This document shows positions 43,300 through 51,661 of a DNA stretch of 64,000 nt, piece after piece. The notes under the pieces were generated by a model, which ran no database searches, was not told the origin of the DNA, and worked only from the letters and a program-made list of their open reading frames with translations. The stretch's first letter is position 1; every line of letters starts with the position of its first letter. The translations under genes were made by a program, and so were the position numbers. Source of the DNA: Bacteroidota bacterium (GTDB lineage: Bacteria; Bacteroidota; Bacteroidia; Flavobacteriales; Schleiferiaceae); the NCBI GenBank assembly GCA_024742495.1, contig JANSYJ010000003.1, positions 1-64,000 on the forward strand, given 5' to 3'.

Positions 43300-44756
43300 G
43301 CTTTTAGTTTTGTTTGATTCTTTCGGGCAAGACTGAGGAGACTTAGGAAAGCAAACATTAAAATCCCATTTAGGATTAAATGTTCAAAGCTCATTTTATA
43401 AGCCCATTGTACTTCCGCTTGATGGCGAATGAAATAGGTAAGAAAGGGCGCCGCAATTGCCGCCAAGGGCACCCATTTATCCAATACTTTCTTTTTTGTG
43501 TAGAGGCCAAAGGCATATAAACCTAATAGCGGACCATAAGTATAACCGGCAGCAGTAAAGAGCTCTTTGATAACGCTGTCGTCATTCATCTCTTTAAATA
43601 TGAGGATCACCAAGAAAAGGACTAGGGAAAAACCAAGGTGTACCAATTTTCGAATGTTCTTAGATTTTTTGATCTCCATCCGCTCAATGCCAATTATATC
43701 CACACAAAAGGATGTAGTTAGGGCGGTTAAAGCCGAATCGGCACTGGAATAAGCGGCAGCAACTAAGCCTAGCACAAATAATATAAGGACCACATTGCCT
43801 AATTGTCCGCTAAGCGCCACAGCCGTGTAAAGCTCATCTGCCTTAGCAAAAGAAATGCCTTCAGCGGCAGCGAAATCGTAAAGCAAGGCGCCTAGCGACA
43901 GGAAGATGAGGTTTACAACAACCAAACTTATCGATAGCCAAAACATATTTTTTTGAGCATCACCTAGACTGCGACAACTTAGGTTCTTTTGCATCATATC
44001 TTGATCTAAACCAGTCATAACAATGGTTAAGAACATGCCACTTAGGAAATTTTTAAAGAAGAAATTCCCTGCCTTCCAATCGGAAAAGAAGAAGACCTGG
44101 GAATATTGGGAATCTTTAATGTAGCTGATTAAGCCCTTTTCCGGGAGAAGCTGATCTTTAATCATATACACTGTAATAAATACAGCGGCCAGCATTAAGG
44201 CGGTTTGCAGGGTGTCGGTCCAAATAATGGTTTTAATCCCACTGCGAAAGGTGTACACCCAAATTAAGAGAATGGTAATTATTACCGTTAGCCAGAAAGG
44301 AATTTCTAAAGAATCGAAAATTACCGATTGCAAAACAATGGCAATAAGATACAATCTAAAAGCGGCTCCAATTACTCTTGATAAAAGGAAAAAGGCCGAT
44401 CCGGTGATGTAGGAATTTCGTCCAAACCGCCCTTCGAGATAACTGTAAATACTGGTGAGTTGAAGTCGATAATAAAGAGGTAGCAATACGCGGATAATAA
44501 TAAGATAGCCCGCTACATAGCCCAGCACCACTTGCATATAAGCAAAGGAGCCAGCTTCCACTAATCCCGGAACCGATAAAAATGTTACCCCAGATAGCGA
44601 AGCGCCAACCATACCAAAAGCCACCGCGTACCAAGGACTTTGACGATTGCCTAAGAAAAAGGCCTGATGATCATCACTGCGACCAGAAATAAAGCTAATT
44701 GCGATGAGTAAGGCGAAATAGCCAACGATTAATCCAATGAGCAAGCTCGCTTCCAT
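43296..44756 (-). CDS. Sodium:solute symporter (SSS family)
   Basis: 486 residues from ATG 44756; the longer frame to 44825 overlaps recR's promoter and start and is rejected. About 13 membrane helices. SSS hallmarks: FFLGNRQSPWYAVAFGMVGA, SGVTFLSVPG, YRLQLTSIYSYLEGRFG, and SRVIGAAFRLYLIA. It imports a solute with Na+; the substrate cannot be read. Coupled to apbE by a four-base overlap. A Na+ importer beside an FMN-transferase fits an organism with Na+-based energetics. Confidence 0.9.
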   Translation of the reverse strand: MEASLLIGLIVGYFALLIAISFISGRSDDHQAFFLGNRQSPWYAVAFGMVGASLSGVTFLSVPGLVEAGSFAYMQVVLGYVAGYLIIIRVLLPLYYRLQLTSIYSYLEGRFGRNSYITGSAFFLLSRVIGAAFRLYLIAIVLQSVIFDSLEIPFWLTVIITILLIWVYTFRSGIKTIIWTDTLQTALMLAAVFITVYMIKDQLLPEKGLISYIKDSQYSQVFFFSDWKAGNFFFKNFLSGMFLTIVMTGLDQDMMQKNLSCRSLGDAQKNMFWLSISLVVVNLIFLSLGALLYDFAAAEGISFAKADELYTAVALSGQLGNVVLILFVLGLVAAAYSSADSALTALTTSFCVDIIGIERMEIKKSKNIRKLVHLGFSLVLFLVILIFKEMNDDSVIKELFTAAGYTYGPLLGLYAFGLYTKKKVLDKWVPLAAIAAPFLTYFIRHQAEVQWAYKMSFEHLILNGILMFAFLSLLSLARKNQTKLKA

Positions 44757-44800
44757 GCGTGAAATTTCCGCAAATAAAATAAATTGCTTGCTAGCACTTT

Positions 44801-44808
44801 TATCTTTG
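44801..44808 (+). promoter_or_regulatory. -7 element of recR
   Basis: TATCTTTG is an exact TAnnTTTG match ending five bases before the recR ATG at 44813, so the mRNA would be leaderless or nearly so. A -33 TTG is present only at short spacing (14 bases). Confidence 0.5.
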
Positions 44809-44812
44809 CCGC

Positions 44813-45439
44813 ATGGACTTTTCATCTAAATACCTTGAAAAAGCGGTATTGGAAATATCTGGTTTACCCGGAATCGGTCGCAAGACCGCGCTACGACTAG
44901 CTTTGCATCTTCTTCGTCAAGAAGAAACTGCCGTGGAGGCATTGTCAGAAAGTTTAATGGATCTTAAGAAGAAAGTGAAACGCTGCCAATCTTGCGGTAA
45001 TCTTAGCGATCGCGAACGCTGCGAAATTTGCGAAAATGTAAAGCGCGACCAAAGTTTGGTTTGTGTTGTTGAGGATATACGTGATGTGATGGCCATCGAG
45101 AATACGGGACAGTATAAAGGGGTGTATCAAGTTATTGGTGCATTAATCAGCCCCATGGATGGAGTGGGGCCTTCTGATCTTAACTTGCAAAGCCTTCTCA
45201 CCAAAGTAGAGGAGGGGCAGGTGCAAGAAGTTATTTTAGCCTTAAGTGGCACTATGGAAGGGGAAACTACCGGCTTCTACATCTATAAAAAGCTTAAGGA
45301 TCAGGGAATAAAATTATCATCCATTGCCAGGGGCATTGCGGTGGGAGATCAATTGGAATATACGGATGAGCTTACTTTAGCTCGCAGCATCCAACATCGT
45401 TTGCCTTATGAGCAATCCTTGCAACAAAATCGCTCCTAG
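44813..45439 (+). CDS. recR: Recombination mediator protein RecR
   Basis: 208 residues. Helix-hairpin-helix [20 protein letters not shown] (15-34), a C4 zinc finger with Cys58, Cys61, Cys70 and Cys73 ([16 protein letters not shown]), then a Toprim domain ([33 protein letters not shown]). RecR with RecO and RecF loads RecA on gapped DNA. The divergent neighbour is the sodium symporter; a membrane protein gene follows three bases after the stop. Confidence 0.96.
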   Translation: MDFSSKYLEKAVLEISGLPGIGRKTALRLALHLLRQEETAVEALSESLMDLKKKVKRCQSCGNLSDRERCEICENVKRDQSLVCVVEDIRDVMAIENTGQYKGVYQVIGALISPMDGVGPSDLNLQSLLTKVEEGQVQEVILALSGTMEGETTGFYIYKKLKDQGIKLSSIARGIAVGDQLEYTDELTLARSIQHRLPYEQSLQQNRS

Positions 45440-45442
45440 AGG

Positions 45443-46807
45443 ATGATTAAGGACCTCAAAGGAATAAGCCTTTTTTTTGTGGCCTTAGTGAGCCGCTTCC
45501 CATTTTTATGGGCCGGCTACGGTCGAGAGTTCGATGCTTGGAGCAATGCCCTTAATGCACGAATAATTTCAGAAACTGGAGTTTACGAAGTTTCAAGATT
45601 GCCCGGTCACCCTTTGCAAGAAATGCTGCTTAGCTTTTTATGGCCCTTAAATCACTCTTATTTTCTGTATAATTTCTTAAGTGCGCTTTTTAGCGCAATT
45701 GCGGTTTTGGCCTTCTATAATATTGCTCGAAAGCATAAAATCGCTGCTGGCTGGTACTGGGCACTAGCCTTCAACTTCATACCCGTTTTTTTCATAGTGG
45801 GGACTTCCACCATGGATTATAATTTTGCCTTAGCCTTCATTTTACTGGCCTATTGGGCCCTATTAAACAAGCAATATATCTGGCTTGGAATAGCGCTGGG
45901 ACTGGCAACAGGCTTTCGCATTAGTTCCTTGGGATTTTTGCTGCCCTTTAGTTTATTAGTGGGATGGAATTGGCAGGCCCAGTTAAAGATGGGCCTTGCG
46001 GCATTGCTAGTTTCGGTACTTTGTTTTTACATCCCTTTTGAAACCTATGGATTCGACTTCCTTGATTTCCATAAACCTCCTTTTCCAGGCTGGCCCTCGG
46101 TTTTGTATAAGTTGAGCATTGGAATTTGGGGTTTACCTTTCTTAATCTTTTTAGCTTTTAGCATTTTTAAACTGAAGCGCTCATCACCGACAGGGAAGCG
46201 GCAAAAAAGCACAAAGGGACTATCCCGTACCGCATTTTTGCTAACTACCATTTTATTGCAGCTCTTCGTATTTATTCGATTGCCTTTTAAAGCAGAATTT
46301 TTTATTCCTGCTTTGCCTTTTATTCTACTTTTTTTGGCGGAGAGAACTGCTTTTAAATTTGGTAAAATGGCAGCGATAGCCAGCATCGCCTCCCTGCTCT
46401 TATTTGGATTTGATTATAAGAGTCCTTGGCGTGGTGCTCGCGCTCCCACCCTTCATTTCGAATTTAAGGCTGGTGCTAAAAGTATTTATTGCGCTCCTTT
46501 TCAAGGACCTTTATTTATAGATCAAGCCAAGCGCAAGGTGCGCAGCCAAACCGTTTTGGATTGTATAGAGGTTTTAGAAGAGAGCCCCAAAGCTTTAGTT
46601 GTGGCGGGCTGGTATTGGCCAGAATTAATCTTTAAATATCCCAGTCATCCTCATCAAATTGTTCATTACAGTTCGCAAACAGAAATAGATTCTGCTCTAG
46701 GTGCTGGAATGCGAATTCTATATTTGCCGGAAATTGGCCTCCAAAATGCAATAATGGAGGGGCATGATAGGTTAGTGCAAAAAGGTGAAGCCATCTTAGA
46801 ACCATGA
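45443..46807 (+). CDS. GT-C type membrane glycosyltransferase-like protein
   Basis: 454 residues with about 9-10 membrane helices. Near the N-terminus is GYGREFDAWSNALNARII with Asp31 at the end of the first helix, the place of the acidic catalytic residue in GT-C enzymes (PMT/ArnT type). The C-terminal 110 residues are soluble. GT-C enzymes use a lipid-linked sugar donor outside the inner membrane. The stop overlaps the start of the next gene (glycosyltransferase fusion) by four bases, so the two are likely in one envelope-glycan operon. Confidence 0.7.
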   Translation: MIKDLKGISLFFVALVSRFPFLWAGYGREFDAWSNALNARIISETGVYEVSRLPGHPLQEMLLSFLWPLNHSYFLYNFLSALFSAIAVLAFYNIARKHKIAAGWYWALAFNFIPVFFIVGTSTMDYNFALAFILLAYWALLNKQYIWLGIALGLATGFRISSLGFLLPFSLLVGWNWQAQLKMGLAALLVSVLCFYIPFETYGFDFLDFHKPPFPGWPSVLYKLSIGIWGLPFLIFLAFSIFKLKRSSPTGKRQKSTKGLSRTAFLLTTILLQLFVFIRLPFKAEFFIPALPFILLFLAERTAFKFGKMAAIASIASLLLFGFDYKSPWRGARAPTLHFEFKAGAKSIYCAPFQGPLFIDQAKRKVRSQTVLDCIEVLEESPKALVVAGWYWPELIFKYPSHPHQIVHYSSQTEIDSALGAGMRILYLPEIGLQNAIMEGHDRLVQKGEAILEP

Positions 46808-48756
46808 AATTAAGCATCGTAATTGTAAACTACAATGTTCGCTACTTTCTAGAGCAATGCTTAAAGTCGGTATTCCAGGCTTTAGATGGCATAGATGCTG
46901 AGGTTTTTGTGGTCGATAATAATTCTCAGGATAGTTCGGTGGACATGGTGAAGGAGGACTTCCCAGATGTGAAGCTGATTGCCAATTCGGATAACCCCGG
47001 TTTTTCTAAAGCAAACAATCAGGCGATTCGCTTGGCAAAAGGGGAGTATATATTACTCCTAAATCCAGATACTGTTGTAGAGGCACAAAGCTTTCAAAAA
47101 AGCATAGAATTTATGGATGCCCATCCCGATGCAGGTGGCTTGGGTATAAAGATGATTGATGGCAAAGGAAATTATCTGCCCGAATCTAAACGAGGATTGC
47201 CTACACCATGGGTCGCTTTTTACAAGATCTTTGGACTGAGTTCTCTTTTCCCCAAATCATCGCGCTTTGCACGTTATTATTTAGGGCACCTTTCGGCAGA
47301 TGAAAATCAGGAGGTGGAAATTCTCGCTGGAGCCTATATGATGATGCGCTCGGAAACCTTAAAGGAGGTGGGCTTATTGGATGAGGATTTTTTCATGTAT
47401 GGTGAGGATATCGATTTAAGCTACCGCATATTAAAGGGAGGCTATAAAAATTACTATTTAGCGGATAGCACAATTATTCATTATAAAGGTGAATCTACAA
47501 AGAAGGGATCCTTAAACTATGTGCGGGTTTTTTACAAAGCCATGGTAATATTTACCGAGAAGCATTTCAGCTCCCGTTTCGCAAAATTTTATTCACTATT
47601 TATCAATTTGGCGATTTACCTGAGAGCCGGAGCGGCGGTTTTAGCCCGGATTGTTAAAAGCGCAAGCCTTCCTCTAATTGATGTGGCCGTTTTATACGCG
47701 GGTCTTTTTTACATCAAAGAGTATTGGGAGCACAACCATCGATTTATTCAAGGGGGAGAATATCCCGCCGCTTTGATGCAGATTGCGGTGCCGGTTTATA
47801 TTTTCATTTGGATGACCAGTTTATTCTTTTCCGGAGTTTACGATAAGCAAGTTCGCATCGGTCAAGTTTTAAGGGGCATTGGCATTGGAACGGTGGCCAT
47901 ATTAGTAGCTTATAGCCTTATTCCCGAAGACTGGCGATTTTCTCGTGCCATCATCATTTTAGGGGCCTTGTGGGCAGGATTAAGTCTCTTGGCTTGGCGC
48001 TACTTGTGGAGCATCATCAGTAAAAAACCAATCCTTGTTTCTACTAAGAAAGATCTCCGTTTGCTATTGGTAGGATCTGGAGATGAAATTGCCCGGGTAA
48101 ATCAGTTATTGAAGTCCAATTTGCCGCACATGAGTTTTTGTGCTTGGGTTAGTTCGGATGGCAACCAAGGGAAAGACTATGTTGGTATTTTGGAGGATCT
48201 GCCCGATTTGATTGGGGTTTTTGATATTGATGAAGTCATATTTTGTTCGGCTAATATTCCCGCTGAGCAAATTTTTAAGGCCATGGGAGATTTGCATGAT
48301 TTTGACCTTGAGTTTAAAATCGCCCCACCTGAAAGTCAGTTTATTATTGGTAGCAATTCCATACATTCTCAAGGAAGTTGGTATACCCAAGATTTCAATA
48401 GCATTGATAAGGCGGGGAATCGCAGGGCAAAACGAATGTTGGACCTTAGTTTAGGCCTTTTTTTATTGGTGATAGCACCTCTTATCATGTGGTTTTATAA
48501 GCAGCCCTTCCGATTTTTCAGCAATGTGATACAGGTTTTATTCGGCCTAAAAACAATGGTGTCTTATGCCCCTCAGGCCGATGCAACTGATTTACCACCC
48601 TTGTCGCCTGGCCTTTTAAATTTGGATTTAGCTTTGAATTTTAATCGCAGGGATGAAGGCATCAAGCAGCAGCTTAATTTACTCTATGCCAAGGACTACG
48701 ATTGGCAGAAGGACCTTTCATTTATTTGGCGACATAGAGGCAGTTTGGGAAATTAA
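46804..48756 (+). CDS. Family 2 glycosyltransferase fused to degenerate sugar-phosphate transferase
   Basis: 650 residues. Residues 1-240 are a GT2 (rhamnosyltransferase type) domain: VVDNNSQDSS with Asp38, NPGFSKANNQAIR, LLLNPDTVV with Asp89, LAGAYMMMRSETL and FFMYGEDIDLSYR. From about 290 there are four membrane helices, a Rossmann-like domain (LRLLLVGSGDEIARV, about 418-520), then RRAKRMLDLSLGLFLLVIAP, the start of a WbaP/Bac_transf domain. The catalytic centre of that domain is missing; the end (YAKDYDWQKDLSFIWR) looks like its final helix. So it probably adds a sugar to a growing envelope glycan, while the second half may only anchor. Confidence 0.82.
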   Translation: MKLSIVIVNYNVRYFLEQCLKSVFQALDGIDAEVFVVDNNSQDSSVDMVKEDFPDVKLIANSDNPGFSKANNQAIRLAKGEYILLLNPDTVVEAQSFQKSIEFMDAHPDAGGLGIKMIDGKGNYLPESKRGLPTPWVAFYKIFGLSSLFPKSSRFARYYLGHLSADENQEVEILAGAYMMMRSETLKEVGLLDEDFFMYGEDIDLSYRILKGGYKNYYLADSTIIHYKGESTKKGSLNYVRVFYKAMVIFTEKHFSSRFAKFYSLFINLAIYLRAGAAVLARIVKSASLPLIDVAVLYAGLFYIKEYWEHNHRFIQGGEYPAALMQIAVPVYIFIWMTSLFFSGVYDKQVRIGQVLRGIGIGTVAILVAYSLIPEDWRFSRAIIILGALWAGLSLLAWRYLWSIISKKPILVSTKKDLRLLLVGSGDEIARVNQLLKSNLPHMSFCAWVSSDGNQGKDYVGILEDLPDLIGVFDIDEVIFCSANIPAEQIFKAMGDLHDFDLEFKIAPPESQFIIGSNSIHSQGSWYTQDFNSIDKAGNRRAKRMLDLSLGLFLLVIAPLIMWFYKQPFRFFSNVIQVLFGLKTMVSYAPQADATDLPPLSPGLLNLDLALNFNRRDEGIKQQLNLLYAKDYDWQKDLSFIWRHRGSLGN

Positions 48757-48786
48757 AAAGGCCCTCTATTACGCCCCAAGTTTTCA

Positions 48787-48794
48787 TACCTTTG
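48787..48794 (+). promoter_or_regulatory. -7 element upstream of the E2 gene
   Basis: TACCTTTG is an exact TAnnTTTG match 36 bases before the ATG at 48831. No convincing -33 element at 19-base spacing. Confidence 0.45.
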
Positions 48795-48830
48795 CAGCCT
48801 TAAAAAAGCGATATAAGCACCTCTCGAATT

Positions 48831-50195
48831 ATGGCGGAAATCGAATTGATCATGCCCAAAATGGGCGAAAGCGTTGCGGAAGCAACCATCATTAAATGGC
48901 TAAAGGAAGAAGGCGATACAATTGAAGCGGAAGAATCTGTACTTGAAATTGCCACTGATAAGGTGGATAGTGAAGTACCTGCTCCCGAAGATGGTATTCT
49001 CAAAAAGAAGCTCTTTAATGAAGATGATGTTGTTCAAGTAGGGCAGGTTATTGCCATTATTGAAACGGAAGCAGATGCTGCAAGTGCGGGTTCTAGTCCG
49101 GCGGCAGCAGCGGAAGCGACTGAGTCGGAAGCTCCAGCGGAAGCGGTGGAAGTTGAAAAAATAGTGGCAAATGGAGAGGCGACCGCAGCGGTTGAAATTC
49201 CTCGCTCTGCCAATGGTAAATTCTTTTCACCACTAGTGCGTTCCATCGCCAAGGAGGAGGGTGTTAGTTTAGCTGAGCTAGATGCTATTGAAGGAAGCGG
49301 TGCTGAAGGCCGTGTAACTAAAGCGGATATTTTAAGTTTCATTGAGCAAAGAGGATCGGCGCCGGCAGCGGCAGCTCCTGCAACAAAAGCAGTAGCCCCT
49401 CAAGCGGAAGCGCCAAAGGCGGCAGTAGCAAGCTCAAGCAGAGCCACACCAGCACCAAAGGCGGCACCTTCGGTTTCTATTGGTGCAAACGACGAGATTA
49501 TAGCAATGGACCGTATGCGCAAGATGATTGCAGAGCATATGGTAATGTCCAAGCACACTTCGCCACACGTAACTTCTTTTGTGGAAGCCGATGTAACCAA
49601 TATGGTTAATTGGCGGAATAAGGTGAAGAATGAATTCCAAAAAAGAGAAGGGGAGAAGATCACCTTTACACCATTATTAATAGAGGCCCTAGTTAAGGCG
49701 ATAAAGGATTTCCCTCTAATTAATGTGAGCATTGATGGCGACAATATTATCAAGCGCGCCAATATCAATATTGGAATGGCAGCTGCGCTACCAAGTGGCA
49801 ACTTAATTGTTCCAGTGATTAAAAATGCCGATAATTTCAATCTTCTTGGATTGAGCAAGCAGGTAAATGATTTAGCACGTCGGGCAAGAGCCAATAAGCT
49901 AAGTCCAGATGAGATACAAGGCGGAACTTATACTTTAACGAATGTGGGAACTTTTGGGAATGTAATGGGAACGCCCATTATTAACCAACCGCAAGTAGCC
50001 ATTATGGCTGCTGGAGCAATTGTTAAAAAACCGGCGGTGGTTGAAACACCAGAAGGAGACATGATTGCTATTCGTCATAAAATGTTCTTAAGTCATAGCT
50101 ACGATCACCGCGTAGTGGATGGTGCCCTAGGAGGTATGTTTGTTCGCCGTGTGGCGGACTACCTTGAGGCATTCGATCCCGAGCGCGAAATTTAA
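48831..50195 (+). CDS. 2-oxoacid dehydrogenase E2 (dihydrolipoyl acyltransferase)
   Basis: 454 residues. One lipoyl domain with lipoylated Lys44 in IATDKVDSEVP, an Ala/Glu/Pro-rich linker, an E1/E3-binding domain (FSPLVRSIAKEEGVSLAEL, GAEGRVTKADIL), a second Ala-rich linker, and the acyltransferase core ending SYDHRVVDGALGG with His426 and Asp430. It is E2 of the pyruvate, branched-chain or 2-oxoglutarate complex; the single lipoyl domain and sequence style favour the branched-chain or pyruvate type. E1 and E3 are not nearby. Confidence 0.93.
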   Translation: MAEIELIMPKMGESVAEATIIKWLKEEGDTIEAEESVLEIATDKVDSEVPAPEDGILKKKLFNEDDVVQVGQVIAIIETEADAASAGSSPAAAAEATESEAPAEAVEVEKIVANGEATAAVEIPRSANGKFFSPLVRSIAKEEGVSLAELDAIEGSGAEGRVTKADILSFIEQRGSAPAAAAPATKAVAPQAEAPKAAVASSSRATPAPKAAPSVSIGANDEIIAMDRMRKMIAEHMVMSKHTSPHVTSFVEADVTNMVNWRNKVKNEFQKREGEKITFTPLLIEALVKAIKDFPLINVSIDGDNIIKRANINIGMAAALPSGNLIVPVIKNADNFNLLGLSKQVNDLARRARANKLSPDEIQGGTYTLTNVGTFGNVMGTPIINQPQVAIMAAGAIVKKPAVVETPEGDMIAIRHKMFLSHSYDHRVVDGALGGMFVRRVADYLEAFDPEREI

Positions 50196-50198
50196 TTT

Positions 50199-50966
50199 AT
50201 GGAATTACAACTCAAGCGACCCATCTGTTTTTTCGATTTAGAGGCAACCGGAACTTCGGTTACCAAAGATCGTATCGTTGAGATTAGTATTCTCAAGATT
50301 TTCCCCAATGGAAACAAGGAGAGTCGTACTTGGTTAGTGAATCCTCAGGTTGAGATATCGGCGGAGGTAATTGCCATACATGGTATTACTAATGAGAAGG
50401 TAGCCAATGAACCCACTTTTAATGAGCTAGCGCATCGTATTTTAGATATGATCAAAGATGCGGATTTAGCTGGTTATAATTCCAATCGTTACGACATCCC
50501 GCTTTTGGTTGAAGAATTTTTACGAGCTGGAATCGATTTCGACATGGGAAAACGGGTGGCTGTTGATATCCAAAATATTTTCCACAAAAAGGAGCAGCGT
50601 ACATTAAGCGCTGCTTATAAATTTTATTGTGGAAAGGACCTGGAAAACGCTCATTCAGCGGAAGCGGATACCGAAGCGACCTATGAAATTCTAAAGAGTC
50701 AGCTGGATCGCTACGATGACTTGAATAATGACATGGAATTCTTGGCTGATTTTAGCAATCGTTTTAAGGCCGCGGATTTTGCAGGATTTATCATTTATGA
50801 TGAGAATGGCATCGAATGCTTTAGCTTTGGGAAATATAAAGGTCAATCCGTAGAGCAAGTATTGGAGCGTGATCCCGGCTATTTTGGTTGGGTTCAGAAG
50901 GCGGATTTCCCCCTTTACACCAAAAAGGTATTAACCGCTATTAAACTGCGTAAAATACAGTTGTGA
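50199..50966 (+). CDS. DEDDh 3'-5' exonuclease (ExoX/DnaQ-like)
   Basis: 255 residues. Exo I motif FFDLEATGTS with Asp13 and Glu15; Exo II near residue 95 (LAGYNSNRYDIPLL); Exo III with HSAEADTEATYEIL near residue 150. The C-terminal part FGKYKGQSVEQVLERDPGYF resembles the small tail domain of ExoX-type nucleases. It degrades DNA 3' to 5' in repair or proofreading. Three bases after the E2 gene and overlapping the next gene by four. Confidence 0.88.
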   Translation: MELQLKRPICFFDLEATGTSVTKDRIVEISILKIFPNGNKESRTWLVNPQVEISAEVIAIHGITNEKVANEPTFNELAHRILDMIKDADLAGYNSNRYDIPLLVEEFLRAGIDFDMGKRVAVDIQNIFHKKEQRTLSAAYKFYCGKDLENAHSAEADTEATYEILKSQLDRYDDLNNDMEFLADFSNRFKAADFAGFIIYDENGIECFSFGKYKGQSVEQVLERDPGYFGWVQKADFPLYTKKVLTAIKLRKIQL

Positions 50967-51571
50967 AAATAATTTGCATCGGTCGAAATTATGCGGATCA
51001 CGTAAAAGAGCTTAGCAATCAAATGCCGAGTGAGCCGGTGGTTTTTCTAAAGCCCGATAGCGCCATCTTACCAAAAGGCAATGCGTTTTTTATTCCAGAG
51101 TTTAGCAATAATCTGCAATATGAAGTGGAAATTGTTATTCGTATCAACCGCTTAGGGAAGCATATCGAAGAGAAATTTGCTCATCGCTACTACGATCAGT
51201 TTACACTAGGAATAGATTTCACAGCAAGGGATTTGCAAAGCGAATTAAAGGCTAAAGGCCTACCTTGGGAGAAAGCCAAAGCATTTGACGGTTCGGCATT
51301 TTTAGGTCCTTGGCAAAAGGTTTCGGATTACGATTTACAGCATCTTAATTTCGGATTAGTAAGAAATGGCGACACAGTGCAAGCAGGAAATAGCGCTGAT
51401 ATGCTCTATTCTATCGATAAATTAATCGCAGAGGTCTCTAAATATTTTAGTTTGAAAATTGGTGATTTGCTATTCACCGGCACTCCAGCTGGGGTTGGGG
51501 CGCTGCAAACCAATGACTTACTGTCCCTTCAGCTCGAGGGAAGGAAGCTTGCAGAGCTTCGCGTTAAATAA
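50963..51571 (+). CDS. Fumarylacetoacetate hydrolase family protein
   Basis: 202 residues from GTG 50963, overlapping the exonuclease gene. FAH markers: IICIGRNYADHVKEL, PVVFLKPDSAIL, YEVEIVIRINRLG, FTLGIDFTARDLQ, KAFDGSAFLGPW and DLLFTGTPAGVGAL. Metal-binding acids are the glutamates in the EVEIV strand and the aspartate in GIDFTARD. Related enzymes hydrolyse or decarboxylate acylpyruvates and oxaloacetate; the substrate is unknown. Confidence 0.92.
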   Translation: MKIICIGRNYADHVKELSNQMPSEPVVFLKPDSAILPKGNAFFIPEFSNNLQYEVEIVIRINRLGKHIEEKFAHRYYDQFTLGIDFTARDLQSELKAKGLPWEKAKAFDGSAFLGPWQKVSDYDLQHLNFGLVRNGDTVQAGNSADMLYSIDKLIAEVSKYFSLKIGDLLFTGTPAGVGALQTNDLLSLQLEGRKLAELRVK

Positions 51572-51598
51572 AAATTTAGCGCAAAGAATAATTAGCAA

Positions 51599-51628
51599 AT
51601 TGTTAATCGTAGTGACTTACTATATTTG
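51599..51628 (+). promoter_or_regulatory. Bacteroidota-type promoter of the large T9SS gene
   Basis: ATTG (51599-51602), 18 bases, then TATATTTG (51621-51628), an exact TAnnTTTG match. The ATG is at 51662, giving a leader of about 25-30 bases. The leader contains TTTGTGCA (51625-51632) and TGCACAAA (51643-51650), an 8-bp inverted repeat. Confidence 0.65.
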
Positions 51629-51661
51629 TGCAACATCAAAACTGCACAAATACTATCTTTT

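Noticed and set aside
44757-44825. Longer N-terminus for the sodium symporter
   Set aside because: It overlaps the recR start and promoter and adds a hydrophilic stretch before the first membrane helix; ATG 44756 fits the family.
49400-49894. A 164-residue open frame on the minus strand inside the E2 gene
   Set aside because: It mirrors the Ala-rich coding strand, has no promoter or family resemblance, and the plus-strand E2 is certain.
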